Virus record (IMG/VR): IMGVR_UViG_3300037245_000477
Span: 1-50,533 of that record
Length of the DNA stretch: 50,533 nucleotides
Direction: 5' to 3' (one strand)
Source of the DNA: a virus
Part shown: positions 22,697-30,904 of the stretch, piece after piece
How the letters are laid out: each line of letters starts with the position of its first letter
Position numbering within the stretch: the stretch's first letter is position 1
Translations under genes and position numbers: made by a program
The notes under the pieces: model-generated
Told to the model about the DNA's origin: nothing
Seen by the model: only the letters and a program-made list of their open reading frames with translations
Database searches by the model: none

Positions 22697-23107
22697 ATGG
22701 CGAATGGAACAGGTAAGCACTGGCTTGGGATTATAATAGCAGTAGTTGGCCTTCTTATAGGGTCTGTTGGGTCAGTTGTCGCTATGGCATGGTCTGGTGG
22801 CGGTCGTTTAACAAGCGTTGAAAAAGATGTTGAGTTTCATTCTCAATACATAGACTCAGACAAAGCATACAGCCTCCGTGTAGATGGCGAGTTAAAATCA
22901 CTTCGGGCTGAGCAGGCTGAGTCGAAATTGAGGGACGCTCGAATGGAAGGTCATTACAAAACCATAGAGTCATACATGACCTTTACTTCGGAACAGACCG
23001 GAAATCTGGTAAAGAATTTCGAGAAATACCTTGAATCGCAAAGCGAGTTGGAAGTTAAGGTTGAAGGCATAAAGAAGACAGTTGAAAACTTAGAAAAGGT
23101 AGATTAA
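22697..23107 (+). CDS. Membrane-anchored coiled-coil protein, 136 aa
   Basis: After MANGTGKHW, a glycine-rich membrane helix (about 10-32, LGIIIAVVGLLIGSVGSVVA) is followed by a charged coiled coil (about 38-136). AAAGGG lies upstream. Single-anchor coiled-coil proteins of this size occur among holins, i-spanins and virion proteins. The place between portal and scaffold argues for a virion or assembly role, but it could be a holin. Confidence 0.55.
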   Translation: MANGTGKHWLGIIIAVVGLLIGSVGSVVAMAWSGGGRLTSVEKDVEFHSQYIDSDKAYSLRVDGELKSLRAEQAESKLRDARMEGHYKTIESYMTFTSEQTGNLVKNFEKYLESQSELEVKVEGIKKTVENLEKVD

Positions 23108-23193
23108 TGGCAAAAGTAAAAAGTAAAGAAAAGACAAAGGTTGAATCTAAACCGAAAACCAAAGTGAGAAGCAAAGGCAAAAAGGAAAAGTAA
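23107..23193 (+). CDS. Lys-rich 28-aa peptide
   Basis: MAKVKSKEKTKVESKPKTKV and eight more residues: over 40% Lys, with a repeated K-x-K-x-K pattern and no hydrophobic core, so disordered and DNA- or RNA-binding by charge. TAATG overlaps at both ends place it firmly in translational coupling. It might be a packaged DNA-condensing peptide or act by being translated. Confidence 0.6.
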   Translation: MAKVKSKEKTKVESKPKTKVRSKGKKEK

Positions 23194-23540
23194 TGCCAGT
23201 ATATACGTTTAAGTGTCCAAAATGCAGTAAATCAGAAATGATCGTCCGGTCTATGAAAGACGATGGGGAGATTGTCTGCAAGGCTGACGGGACAGTGATG
23301 GAACGCGACTTTAAGGCTGATTTCAGCAAGCAGAGGCGGTGTGACACTTACCCTTACGCTTCTTATGCGGTAGGGATAAGTCCCGACGAAGTTCCGGCAC
23401 AGATGAAACTTGACAAAGCGGCTGGCGTGCCGACGAATTATGATAAGGGCGGTGATCCCATTATGACCTCAAGGGGTCACAGGAAAAAGTATTTGAAACA
23501 TATAGGGTTTCACGACCGTAACAGTTATTTTGGACACTAA
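23193..23540 (+). CDS. FmdB-like zinc-ribbon protein
   Basis: 115 aa. MPVYTFKCPKCSKSEMIVRS is the characteristic FmdB/zinc-ribbon start (YxFxCxxCxxxxE). Only one further Cys (IVCKADG) is present, so the zinc site is incomplete. The C-terminal half is basic. Such small ribbons are frequent between portal and scaffold genes; the role is unknown. Coupled to the Lys-rich peptide by TAATG. Confidence 0.65.
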   Translation: MPVYTFKCPKCSKSEMIVRSMKDDGEIVCKADGTVMERDFKADFSKQRRCDTYPYASYAVGISPDEVPAQMKLDKAAGVPTNYDKGGDPIMTSRGHRKKYLKHIGFHDRNSYFGH

Positions 23541-23555
23541 ACCGAAGGGAAGCAA

Positions 23556-24533
23556 ATGGCAGACGAAGAAAAAACAGAAGTTGTAGTTGACGAAAAGAAG
23601 ACCGAAGAAGTTGTGGTCGAAGAAAAAGTAGAAGAAAAAACTACCGAAGAAAAAGCCGCTGAGGAGTCCGATAAAAAGGAAACCGAAGCGATGGAGAAAT
23701 TTGACGAGATACTTGACAGCGAAGAAGACGATTCCGCTGCCGAAGAAGATGGCGAAGAACAAGTTGCGAAAGAAGAAGCTCCCGCCAAGGAAGAAGCAGC
23801 TAAGGTAACATCCGAAGATGACAGTATTAACGCAGCGGCAGACGATCTTGAGAAAGAGATCGACGCTGAGTTTGCTAAAACTCCTGAGCAGAAAGCCACT
23901 GAAAAGGCCGAAGCAGAGCAGGAATTGGCAGACGAAGCAGTCGCACAAGCCAAGAAAGACGAAGAAGAAGCTGAAAAGCCTTATGATTGCGGTCTAAGCA
24001 CTGATCCAGATGGTGACGATCCTTATGAGCCTGCATTGGTCGAAGCATTGAACAAGCAGGGTCAAGACACCCTTAACAGGGCTGTGAAGGCAGAAAAGGC
24101 AAACGAAGTGTTATCGAGCAGACTTGACCAGGCATCCGCAGATCGTAACGCAGACTGGCTGGACAGGAAATTTGAGACACTTGGCGAAAACTTTGACGAA
24201 GTTCTTGGCAATGGTGAGTTTGACGACCTTGAAGTTGGTGGAACCCAGCGAGCAAACCGCATTGCGGTAAGCAAACGCATGGGAGTAACCATTGACGCTT
24301 ATGTAAAGGCTGGAAAAGCTATCCCAACGCGTACAAAACTGTTTTCAATGGCTGTTAATAATCTATTTAACAAAGAAACTAAGCAGCCGGAGACTGATAA
24401 GAAAACCATTGCAAGTGCCACAAAGAGGGCGAAAAACGTCCTTGGCGGCGGTGGTAAGAAGTCTAAAGCTGTATCGGGAGCAGTATCGAATACGCAGAAG
24501 CAAAAGGCTTTTGATGACATGCTCGACGAATAG
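23556..24533 (+). CDS. Scaffolding-type protein
   Basis: 325 aa. The N-terminal 150 residues are extremely acidic and repetitive (Glu/Lys/Val/Ala), and the centre and end are helical and basic (KKTIASATKRAKNVLG). Place directly before the major capsid gene, high charge and helical content are typical of podovirus scaffolds, which line the prohead and leave before packaging. Identification rests on position and composition. The ribosome binding site is the AAACCGAAGG variant. Confidence 0.7.
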   Translation: MADEEKTEVVVDEKKTEEVVVEEKVEEKTTEEKAAEESDKKETEAMEKFDEILDSEEDDSAAEEDGEEQVAKEEAPAKEEAAKVTSEDDSINAAADDLEKEIDAEFAKTPEQKATEKAEAEQELADEAVAQAKKDEEEAEKPYDCGLSTDPDGDDPYEPALVEALNKQGQDTLNRAVKAEKANEVLSSRLDQASADRNADWLDRKFETLGENFDEVLGNGEFDDLEVGGTQRANRIAVSKRMGVTIDAYVKAGKAIPTRTKLFSMAVNNLFNKETKQPETDKKTIASATKRAKNVLGGGGKKSKAVSGAVSNTQKQKAFDDMLDE

Positions 24534-24553
24534 CTCTCAGAAAGGCTCATAAA

Positions 24554-25633
24554 ATGGGCGATGTACAAACACATGATATTTTAGATATGCTGGAAACGAC
24601 TCGTGATTCTCACGACGATATGACCTTTATTGATATTTCGTCTGACCTACAGGAGTACACGGTAACTCCGTGGCTGTTGACTCAGGCGGGTGGATTGAAG
24701 GTTGAGGCTGGCGGCGGTACAGGTCACGAACAAACGCTGATGTATAACAACGGCGGTTACTCTAAGTGGGTTGACGAGTTTGCCGAGAGAACAGGCACGA
24801 TCATCAATCACTTGAAGAAGATGAAAGTCAACTACTCGCTGTTGCTTGACGGCCTTGAGTACACTTACGGCGAAATTATTGACAACCGCGGCAAAGAACG
24901 GATCAATAAGATCATCAAACCTAGGACGCGGTCAATGTGGCTTCGTGTCGCTAAGACGATGGAGCGTGACTTCTATGCAGCTCCCGATCCTTCGGACGAC
25001 CTGACTCCTTGGGGTTTGCAGTATTGGATTGTCAAGAACTCTGAAACTGGCTTCAATGGCGGTTATCCGTCTGGCTTTACGCGGATCGGCAACATTGATC
25101 TGGATGTAGTCACGAACTTCAAGAACTACACCGACCAGTACACTGCGACCACGAAGGGCGACCTCATTAAGAAGATGAAAAAGGCTACTCGCCAGACTAG
25201 CTTCTATGCTCCTCGTACTGACGCAGGCGTAACAGGCGACTCTATGCCTAATAAGCGTATGTACCTCGTCAACGAAGAAACTATCGAAGGCGTAGAGGAC
25301 ATCGGCGAAGCTCAGAACGAGAATCTAGGTAACGACATGGCCCCGAAAACTGCTGGTACAGGCGCGATGGGACTGCGGCTTGACAAGGGCGATAATATCA
25401 CCTTCAAGAAGAATCCGTTCGTTTACGCTCGTTTGCTTGACGCAGACAGCAGTGATCCTGTCTATGGTGTGGATATGAGTACCATCCATGCTCTGACGAA
25501 GAAGGGCGACAACATGAAGTTGAGCGAGTATTACCAGCATCCGACTCAGAGACGTCTTTTCCTTGCGGACTTGTTCCACAGGCATCAGACAATTTGTGTC
25601 AACAGACGCAACAACTTTGTCATCAGCAAATAA
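24554..25633 (+). CDS. Major capsid protein
   Basis: 359 aa. Position after the scaffold, length, lack of signal or membrane parts, and an N-terminal arm followed by an alpha/beta body agree with an HK97-fold capsid subunit. Examples are the helix around KMKVNYSLLLDGLEYTYGE and the P-domain-like YLVNEETIEG...GLRLDKGDNITF. It would build the icosahedral shell. AAAGG precedes the start. Two strong hairpins follow the stop, as often seen after highly expressed capsid genes. Confidence 0.75.
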   Translation: MGDVQTHDILDMLETTRDSHDDMTFIDISSDLQEYTVTPWLLTQAGGLKVEAGGGTGHEQTLMYNNGGYSKWVDEFAERTGTIINHLKKMKVNYSLLLDGLEYTYGEIIDNRGKERINKIIKPRTRSMWLRVAKTMERDFYAAPDPSDDLTPWGLQYWIVKNSETGFNGGYPSGFTRIGNIDLDVVTNFKNYTDQYTATTKGDLIKKMKKATRQTSFYAPRTDAGVTGDSMPNKRMYLVNEETIEGVEDIGEAQNENLGNDMAPKTAGTGAMGLRLDKGDNITFKKNPFVYARLLDADSSDPVYGVDMSTIHALTKKGDNMKLSEYYQHPTQRRLFLADLFHRHQTICVNRRNNFVISK

Positions 25634-25639
25634 TGAAAC

Positions 25640-25684
25640 GCCGTCGGGTGTGCCCGGCGGCATAACATCCGGGCGATCCCCGGA
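25640..25684 (+). terminator. Two GC-rich hairpins after the capsid gene
   Basis: Hairpin 1: GCCGTCGGG (25640-25648) with CCCGGCGGC (25653-25661), nine pairs, loop TGTG. Hairpin 2: TCCGGG (25668-25673) with CCCGGA (25679-25684), loop CGATC. Neither has a T-tract, so they more likely protect the capsid mRNA 3' end or cause partial termination than full stop. Confidence 0.6.
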
Positions 25685-25698
25685 AGATTGGAGTTACA

Positions 25699-26874
25699 AT
25701 GAGTGGTATTAGAAATTTAACGGGGTATGAAAGCCTGCGGAATGAAATGCTCGCAAGTTTTGTTTATACCGGAACAGCAGAATTGAAGCGTGGTGACGGC
25801 ATGTGCTTTAAGTTTAACGCAGCCGGAACCGGAACAGGCGAGCTTGCCACTGACCCCTGGGGTCGTAGAGGGCAGAATGAAATCGCGGTTCCTTCGGCTT
25901 CTAACGCGAACAGGTTTGCAGGGATTCTTACGCGGAGTTACGCGGCAGACGCAGGCGGCAGACTTAAAGTGGTCGAGTTGTCTCTGCCCGGCGGTTGTGC
26001 GATGATTTCGCAGCGAGTAATTTCGACTATTGGTGTTGGTCGCGTTACTTGTATCGTTGACAGCACTGCTGGCAATGGCGTTTCAGGTAAGTTCGGTTAC
26101 GGTGGTTTGCCCGGCAGAGGTTCTGCTGTACCGCTGGAAACTTTGGCGGCTGCAACCCTTGGCGATTTGGCAATCGCTGACTTGGGTATGGGTTCAGATG
26201 GCGTTTACGCTTCTGGCACAGGCTTGACCACTATCACGTTGACGGGTGCTGGAACGGCACTAGGTTACGTTGATGCGGCGATTGATGCCAGTCAGTACGA
26301 ATGTACTGTCGTTGAGGGTGCTACTGCCGCAGAAGGAGCAACCAGAGCCAACCTGGGTGTTTATCCAGTGAAGCAGGCTACTGGTGCAAACACCTTTACT
26401 GTCGTAGGCGATACCGGCGATACTGGCATGATGGTCTTCCTGACCATTAAAAACATGCTGAGACTGGCATACCTCGAAGATGGGGTTGAGTCTGGTCTTT
26501 CTGATTATGTCTGTCCAAGTAACGGTGCGGCACGGCAGTTCGTCTTAAATCAAGGCGGAACCACTTTCATTGCCGGTGCAGGTATCACAACCTTGACAGG
26601 AGCTAGTACAGGTGTCCTTGCTGATCCTATCACTATCGGCGGTTCGAATGGTGCAGTCAGGAAAGCGTTTAATGTTCTGTCAACCCTTGTCACAAGCGAT
26701 TACATCGTTACGGTGACAAGCGGCGTGCAGGCGTCTGACACGACTACGGCACTTGCTACTGCGGTGTTTGACACTGCGAAAGACGAGCTTGTTTTGGCAT
26801 GGAACGGCAACATGGGCGGTTCGGATGCGGGCTACTGGACAGACCAGATGCACGTTGGCGCGACGTTCACTTAA
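25699..26874 (+). CDS. Virion structural protein, possible capsid decoration protein
   Basis: 391 aa, rich in Gly, Ala, Thr and Val, with alternating short strands and few charged helices: a beta-rich, Ig- or fibre-like composition. No catalytic motif. Position immediately after the major capsid gene suggests a head decoration or head-fibre protein. The central repeats of G-x-T/A strands (GASTGVLADPITIGGSNG) support an exposed beta structure. Product type is inferred. Confidence 0.55.
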   Translation: MSGIRNLTGYESLRNEMLASFVYTGTAELKRGDGMCFKFNAAGTGTGELATDPWGRRGQNEIAVPSASNANRFAGILTRSYAADAGGRLKVVELSLPGGCAMISQRVISTIGVGRVTCIVDSTAGNGVSGKFGYGGLPGRGSAVPLETLAAATLGDLAIADLGMGSDGVYASGTGLTTITLTGAGTALGYVDAAIDASQYECTVVEGATAAEGATRANLGVYPVKQATGANTFTVVGDTGDTGMMVFLTIKNMLRLAYLEDGVESGLSDYVCPSNGAARQFVLNQGGTTFIAGAGITTLTGASTGVLADPITIGGSNGAVRKAFNVLSTLVTSDYIVTVTSGVQASDTTTALATAVFDTAKDELVLAWNGNMGGSDAGYWTDQMHVGATFT

Positions 26875-26899
26875 AATATCGGTTTGGGTCCTGATGTGG

Positions 26900-26921
26900 G
26901 CCGTGGCTTCGTGGTCACGGC
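26900..26921 (+). terminator. Hairpin downstream of the 391-aa gene
   Basis: GCCGTG (26900-26905) pairs with CACGGC (26916-26921) around a 10-nt loop. No T-tract follows. Like the hairpins after the capsid gene it may stabilise or punctuate the structural mRNA. Confidence 0.4.
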
Positions 26922-26964
26922 TTGCATCGTACCATAAGCCCAGACGGGCAGATTGGAGTTTATG

Positions 26965-27189
26965 ATGGGCGGACAGATTTATGGACGCGGAATAATTGAA
27001 GAAATACCGGGTGTCGGCGTACTTCGAATGTGGGGTACAACTGCCGAGCTTCCTACTGATGGCGCGACTGGGTATGCACCTAGTTGCCAATACCAAGCCA
27101 TTGACGGAGCAACACTTGATCTGGTGTTGTATATCAACATCGGAACGCTGGCATCGTGCAATTTTGATGCGGCGATTTGTGCAAGTTAA
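26965..27189 (+). CDS. Small structural-region protein, 74 aa
   Basis: Start taken at 26965 (MGGQIYGRGIIEE), giving 6-nt spacing from GGAG; ATG at 26962 is also possible. It is beta-type, Gly/Thr-rich (GVLRMWGTTAELPTDGATGY). No family recognised. It follows the 391-aa protein and precedes a perfect terminator, so may be a second decoration component. Confidence 0.5.
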   Translation: MGGQIYGRGIIEEIPGVGVLRMWGTTAELPTDGATGYAPSCQYQAIDGATLDLVLYINIGTLASCNFDAAICAS

Positions 27190-27195
27190 TTTAAT

Positions 27196-27221
27196 GCCCT
27201 TGCTTCGGCAGGGGCGTTTTT
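27196..27221 (+). terminator. Intrinsic terminator with UUCG tetraloop
   Basis: GCCCTTGC (27196-27203), loop TTCG, GCAGGGGC (27208-27215), then G and five T. Eight pairs with one G-U and a very stable tetraloop make this a confident intrinsic terminator, 7 bp after the 74-aa gene. Confidence 0.9.
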
Positions 27222-27241
27222 CACCTTAACGGGAGCCAATC

Positions 27242-27400
27242 ATGGCAAAGTTTATTAAAGCAAAGCAGGTCGAAGCAGTTGAACAGAAGCAGGGCAAAGT
27301 CGATGGTTATATGATTAAAGAAGTGGACAGTGAGCATTGGATGGAAAAAAAGGCGTTCCTTGCTGGTCACACTTTGATCGGCAAAGACGACAAGAAGTAA
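27242..27400 (+). CDS. Small hypothetical protein, 52 aa
   Basis: MAKFIKAKQVEAVEQKQGKV begins a Lys/Glu-rich protein (DGYMIKEVDSEHWMEKKAFL later). GGGAG lies upstream. It stands alone between two intrinsic terminators (27196 and 27408), so it may come from a separate or read-through transcript. Function unknown. Confidence 0.6.
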   Translation: MAKFIKAKQVEAVEQKQGKVDGYMIKEVDSEHWMEKKAFLAGHTLIGKDDKK

Positions 27401-27407
27401 TTTAACG

Positions 27408-27435
27408 CGCCTGTCTCCGGGCAGGCGTATCTTTT
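27408..27435 (+). terminator. Intrinsic terminator with UCCG tetraloop
   Basis: CGCCTGTC (27408-27415), loop TCCG, GGCAGGCG (27420-27427), then TATCTTTT. Same architecture as the terminator at 27196: 8-bp stem and YNCG loop. The T-tract overlaps the start of the long dispersed motif that carries the next gene's ribosome binding site. Confidence 0.8.
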
Positions 27436-27452
27436 AACCTAAACCGAAAGGG
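27432..27452 (+). repeat. 21-bp dispersed motif with ribosome binding site, copy 1
   Basis: Identical over 21 bases to 48456-48476; the core is AAACCGAAAGGG. Both copies end 5 nt before a start codon (27458 and 48482), so the motif includes the Shine-Dalgarno site plus a conserved 5' extension. Shorter forms precede other genes. Confidence 0.8.
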
Positions 27453-27457
27453 CAGTA

Positions 27458-28039
27458 ATGAATTACGAGGACATGAGACATAAGATGCAACCGTCGCACT
27501 GGGACCATTTCCGGCGTATGCTTGGGGTGAATGAGGTTCCAGAGCCAGTCATGGTGCGTTATTTCCAGTACAAGAAGTACATTGACAAGATCGGTTCGCA
27601 TATCAGCGTGATGGACTTGCTGAATATGGCTGTTGAGTGCGGGTTTAACCTTGAGACAGGGCTGTTTCAGGTTGGCGAGTTCAAGGGCGTTCCGATTCTT
27701 GCGAAAACTGAACTAGACACAGCGGAAGTCGGAGAAGAAGCCGAAAACACGCATACGCTTGACCTTGACGAAGCGGCGGCAACTGGCGGTACAGTCGTTG
27801 ACGAAACAGCAGAGAAGCGTGACCAGCTAGAGTTTGAAGATGTCATAGAAAATGGACCCGCAGAGCCAAAAACTACCGAGCCTATCGAAGACGGAACGAC
27901 AGTGCAGGTTTACATGGGCGAAGAACTGCAAGACGGCATTGTAAAAGGCCATGAGGTTGCCGAGGGCGGCGCAATCACTTACAAAGTCGAGATTGACGGC
28001 GAAACACACGAACTAAGCGAAGATGACGTTGACGCGTAG
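27458..28039 (+). CDS. Hypothetical head-tail region protein with SH3/Tudor-like tail
   Basis: 193 aa. Residues 1-85 are helical and basic/aromatic (MRHKMQPSHWDHFRRMLGV). Residues about 90-145 are an acidic, probably disordered linker. The last 45 (TVQVYMGEELQDGIVKGHEV...ETHELSEDDV) resemble a small SH3- or Tudor-type barrel. Position before the tail adaptor suggests a head-completion role; not proven. Confidence 0.55.
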   Translation: MNYEDMRHKMQPSHWDHFRRMLGVNEVPEPVMVRYFQYKKYIDKIGSHISVMDLLNMAVECGFNLETGLFQVGEFKGVPILAKTELDTAEVGEEAENTHTLDLDEAAATGGTVVDETAEKRDQLEFEDVIENGPAEPKTTEPIEDGTTVQVYMGEELQDGIVKGHEVAEGGAITYKVEIDGETHELSEDDVDA

Positions 28040-28047
28040 AGGTAATT

Positions 28048-29073
28048 ATGTCTGAAAGCACATTAGCAGTCTCGTATACAGAACTGAAACAGTCCGTGGC
28101 TATATATCTTGGTCATGGGGCGACTCCTGCTGCATGGTCGGCGGATCAGATTATCAAGATTGATATGGCGATTAAAGCCGGCCTGCGACAGTTTTATTTC
28201 CCTCCGAAGGTATTCGAAGACCAGCAATCGCATAAGTGGTCGTTCCTGACTCCTGTGACGACGTTGGAGACTGTTGGGCCGTATTCTACCGGAACAGTGG
28301 CGATTGCGAACGGAGCGACGACTATGACGCTGACGGACGGCGTATGGCCTGACTGGACAGCCACGCATGGTTCGATTGTCATTGACACCACGGAGTATGT
28401 AATCGCTTCCAGAACGAACGATACAGTTATCGAACTGGCTTCGGCTTGGGCGGAAGACACTGAGACAGCGGCAGAGTTTGTATTGAACCATGACGGCAAC
28501 TATGACCTGCCAGACGGGTTTGCTGGAATAGTCGGCAAGCTGGTTATCGAGTCACAGACTTTCGAATCCCCGATAACTATTGTCGGCGAGGGCGTGATAC
28601 GAAACTCCAGACAGCAGAACCCGCAGAATGTCGGAAGCGGAACGTCAACACAGCCGTACTACGCAGCGATCCGCCCGAAAGTGCAGACGACAACGACCGG
28701 ACAGCGGTTTGAGATTATGTTTTACACAATACCGAATACAGCCTTGACGATCAGCTACGCAATGCGGCTGTTGCCGGAAATGCTGGCTGATACCACAATC
28801 GAATACCCATACGGCGGGGCAACGCATTCGCAGACGATACTTGCGAGTTGTCTGGCGGCAGCAGAAGTACAGAGACTAGACGGACACGGCCCATTGTGGA
28901 CGGCGTACAAGGAGGAGCTTTCATCCTCAATAACCAGTGACAATGCCATGAATAGCGTACAATACTTTGGCTATAACGGCGATAACAGCGATGCAAACTA
29001 CCGAACAGGCCGGGACAACCGGGGCAGGCGGAGTTGCAATCCAGGAATAGTAACCTACGATGGAGACACATAA
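28048..29073 (+). CDS. Head-tail adaptor protein, podovirus type
   Basis: 341 aa. The start (LAVSYTELKQSVAIYLGHG, WSADQIIKIDMAIKAGLRQF) and then SHKWSFLTP follow the pattern of phage adaptor (gatekeeper) proteins that form a ring under the portal. An unusual insertion of about 85 residues (about 70-155, PYSTGTVAIANGATTMTLTD) looks like an extra beta domain. The next gene overlaps its stop (TAATG). Confidence 0.7.
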   Translation: MSESTLAVSYTELKQSVAIYLGHGATPAAWSADQIIKIDMAIKAGLRQFYFPPKVFEDQQSHKWSFLTPVTTLETVGPYSTGTVAIANGATTMTLTDGVWPDWTATHGSIVIDTTEYVIASRTNDTVIELASAWAEDTETAAEFVLNHDGNYDLPDGFAGIVGKLVIESQTFESPITIVGEGVIRNSRQQNPQNVGSGTSTQPYYAAIRPKVQTTTTGQRFEIMFYTIPNTALTISYAMRLLPEMLADTTIEYPYGGATHSQTILASCLAAAEVQRLDGHGPLWTAYKEELSSSITSDNAMNSVQYFGYNGDNSDANYRTGRDNRGRRSCNPGIVTYDGDT

Positions 29074-29366
29074 TGGCTGACAGAACACCAAAATTACAGT
29101 ATGAAACTTTAACTTTTGAGAACTTGGGCGATGGCCTTGAACAGACTTTTACGGTTCCAAATGATGTTGGGTCGCTGGCGTTTCAAGTGACAGCAGGAAC
29201 AGTTGTTCGTAGGAACGTCACAGGCACTTCCGCAGACGGCTGGACAGTCGCCAACGGACTTCCACAGGGGTTTGACATGCGAAGCCTTGAGGGTGAAGCC
29301 ATGTTCTTTACCGGAACGGAAGGCGCAATCATGGAAATATGCTGGGTAACTGGACTGCTAAGCTAA
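29073..29366 (+). CDS. Small virion-region protein, 97 aa
   Basis: Start at 29073, inside the adaptor stop (TAATG). MADRTPKLQYETLTFENLGD precedes a beta-rich body (TFTVPNDVGSLAFQVTAGTV). No family recognised; the all-beta pattern and coupling to the adaptor suggest a tail or fibre-attachment component. Confidence 0.55.
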   Translation: MADRTPKLQYETLTFENLGDGLEQTFTVPNDVGSLAFQVTAGTVVRRNVTGTSADGWTVANGLPQGFDMRSLEGEAMFFTGTEGAIMEICWVTGLLS

Positions 29367-29377
29367 ACAGGTGCTAA

Positions 29378-30904
29378 ATGGGTCAAATATTCAAAGGATC
29401 AGTCTTACCGCTAGGCGAAACGGATGGCCAGCTTCTTGTCTGGAATGATGTAACTGAGGAGTGGGAGCTTACCAGCAATCCAGAGGCCCCGCCCAGCGGA
29501 GTATTTGGGTATTGGACACGAACCGGGACAGTATTAAGCCCTGCCAACGCTGGCGACAATATCACGACGACCGGCACAGTTCAAGCGGAACAACTGACCT
29601 CGACAGACGACATAACCATGCTCGGCCACGCCCTGAATCTTGGCGATGGCAGTGCTAATAATATTAGTATCTTTTTTAACTCTGATGTTGGTACAGGCGA
29701 GATTGGGTGGAAAGATGGAGATGACAGGTTCGTGATAGACGGTGACACCTTCTTTAACGATACTGCTAGATTCGCCAGTGAAGTGACTATGCAAGCCGAC
29801 CTCGCCCTCCTCGCCCTCACCGGCCCCTCTGGACTTTACATTAACAGTGTCGAGAAAGTAACCACCGTAATCCCCTCCTCTGGCCCTCTCGGCTTCTGGA
29901 ACCTGACCGCTGTAAACGGCGTTCTTTCTCCTACTGTTGCGGCAGGGATGGTTGATGTTGAGCTTCCGGGGGATTTGGATGTTGATGGAGATATAACACT
30001 TGAGAACTCTGAATTTATAAGCAACTCCACTAATGGTATTATAAGAATGGGCGGGGCTGGAGGAACATACGACAACTGGATTGATTTCAAATTCGATGTA
30101 TTCAGCTCTGTTACAGACTTAGACACAAGTGCGACCAATTTCAGATTCCAGAAGAACTGTATTGTTGGTGACGATAAGATTTTTGGACTCGGAGATGGCG
30201 GGGACGCTTTCTTTAGGTGGAAGAATTTCGCTAGCAGGGATTGCTTGCAGTTAGCGACGTTCGTAAATGATTACGTAGGTTCAGGTGACAGCGGATACAT
30301 AACGATCATAAACCAATTAGATAGCGCTAGTGGGAACAGGGAACCAGCCGCATTTTCAGTTGACCCAGTGTTAAGAATATACAGTTCTGATGCAACCGAG
30401 GCCGATGACTGGATTGAGATATTCCATAACCAGACTACAGGCGTTATACAGTGTGGAAACGGTGGTTTAGTATCTCCGTGTAACGTCCGTATAGGCTCTA
30501 CCGTAGCCCCAGCAGTAGCCCTTGACGTAACAGGTGATGCAGCAGTCTCAGGCTCCTCCACCCTAGGCGACAATGCGGCGGTGGACTTGGTTACGGTCAA
30601 TGCTGATCTAATCGGGGCGGGCGGCAGACGGAAAGACACCACCAGAATAACGGGGAATACCACCCTCGACAATACGCACCATGAGGTATTCTGCGATACG
30701 GATGGCGGTTCGTTCACAGTAACGCTTCCGGCAGGGGTAGACGGAAGGACATATACAATCAAGAATGTCGGAACGTCCGGCAATATAGTGATCTTAACCC
30801 CTGATGGTTCGGAACTATTATTAGGCGAGAACAGCGATTATGTAATCCTAGATCGTGGTGATGACGAACAAATAACCTATGAAACAACGGAAGGATGGGG
30901 ATAA
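29378..30904 (+). CDS. Tail fibre-like protein
   Basis: 508 aa. Two similar opening modules (GYWTRTGTVLSPANAGDNIT and GFWNLTAVNGVLSPTVAAG) are followed by Gly/Asp/Thr-rich beta-strand repeats and a C-terminal segment (NTHHEVFCDTDGG to GRTYTIKNVGTSG) typical of fibre ends. Such trimeric proteins bind host surfaces. No chaperone or protease domain seen. AGGTG upstream; it overlaps the next gene. Confidence 0.65.
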   Translation: MGQIFKGSVLPLGETDGQLLVWNDVTEEWELTSNPEAPPSGVFGYWTRTGTVLSPANAGDNITTTGTVQAEQLTSTDDITMLGHALNLGDGSANNISIFFNSDVGTGEIGWKDGDDRFVIDGDTFFNDTARFASEVTMQADLALLALTGPSGLYINSVEKVTTVIPSSGPLGFWNLTAVNGVLSPTVAAGMVDVELPGDLDVDGDITLENSEFISNSTNGIIRMGGAGGTYDNWIDFKFDVFSSVTDLDTSATNFRFQKNCIVGDDKIFGLGDGGDAFFRWKNFASRDCLQLATFVNDYVGSGDSGYITIINQLDSASGNREPAAFSVDPVLRIYSSDATEADDWIEIFHNQTTGVIQCGNGGLVSPCNVRIGSTVAPAVALDVTGDAAVSGSSTLGDNAAVDLVTVNADLIGAGGRRKDTTRITGNTTLDNTHHEVFCDTDGGSFTVTLPAGVDGRTYTIKNVGTSGNIVILTPDGSELLLGENSDYVILDRGDDEQITYETTEGWG

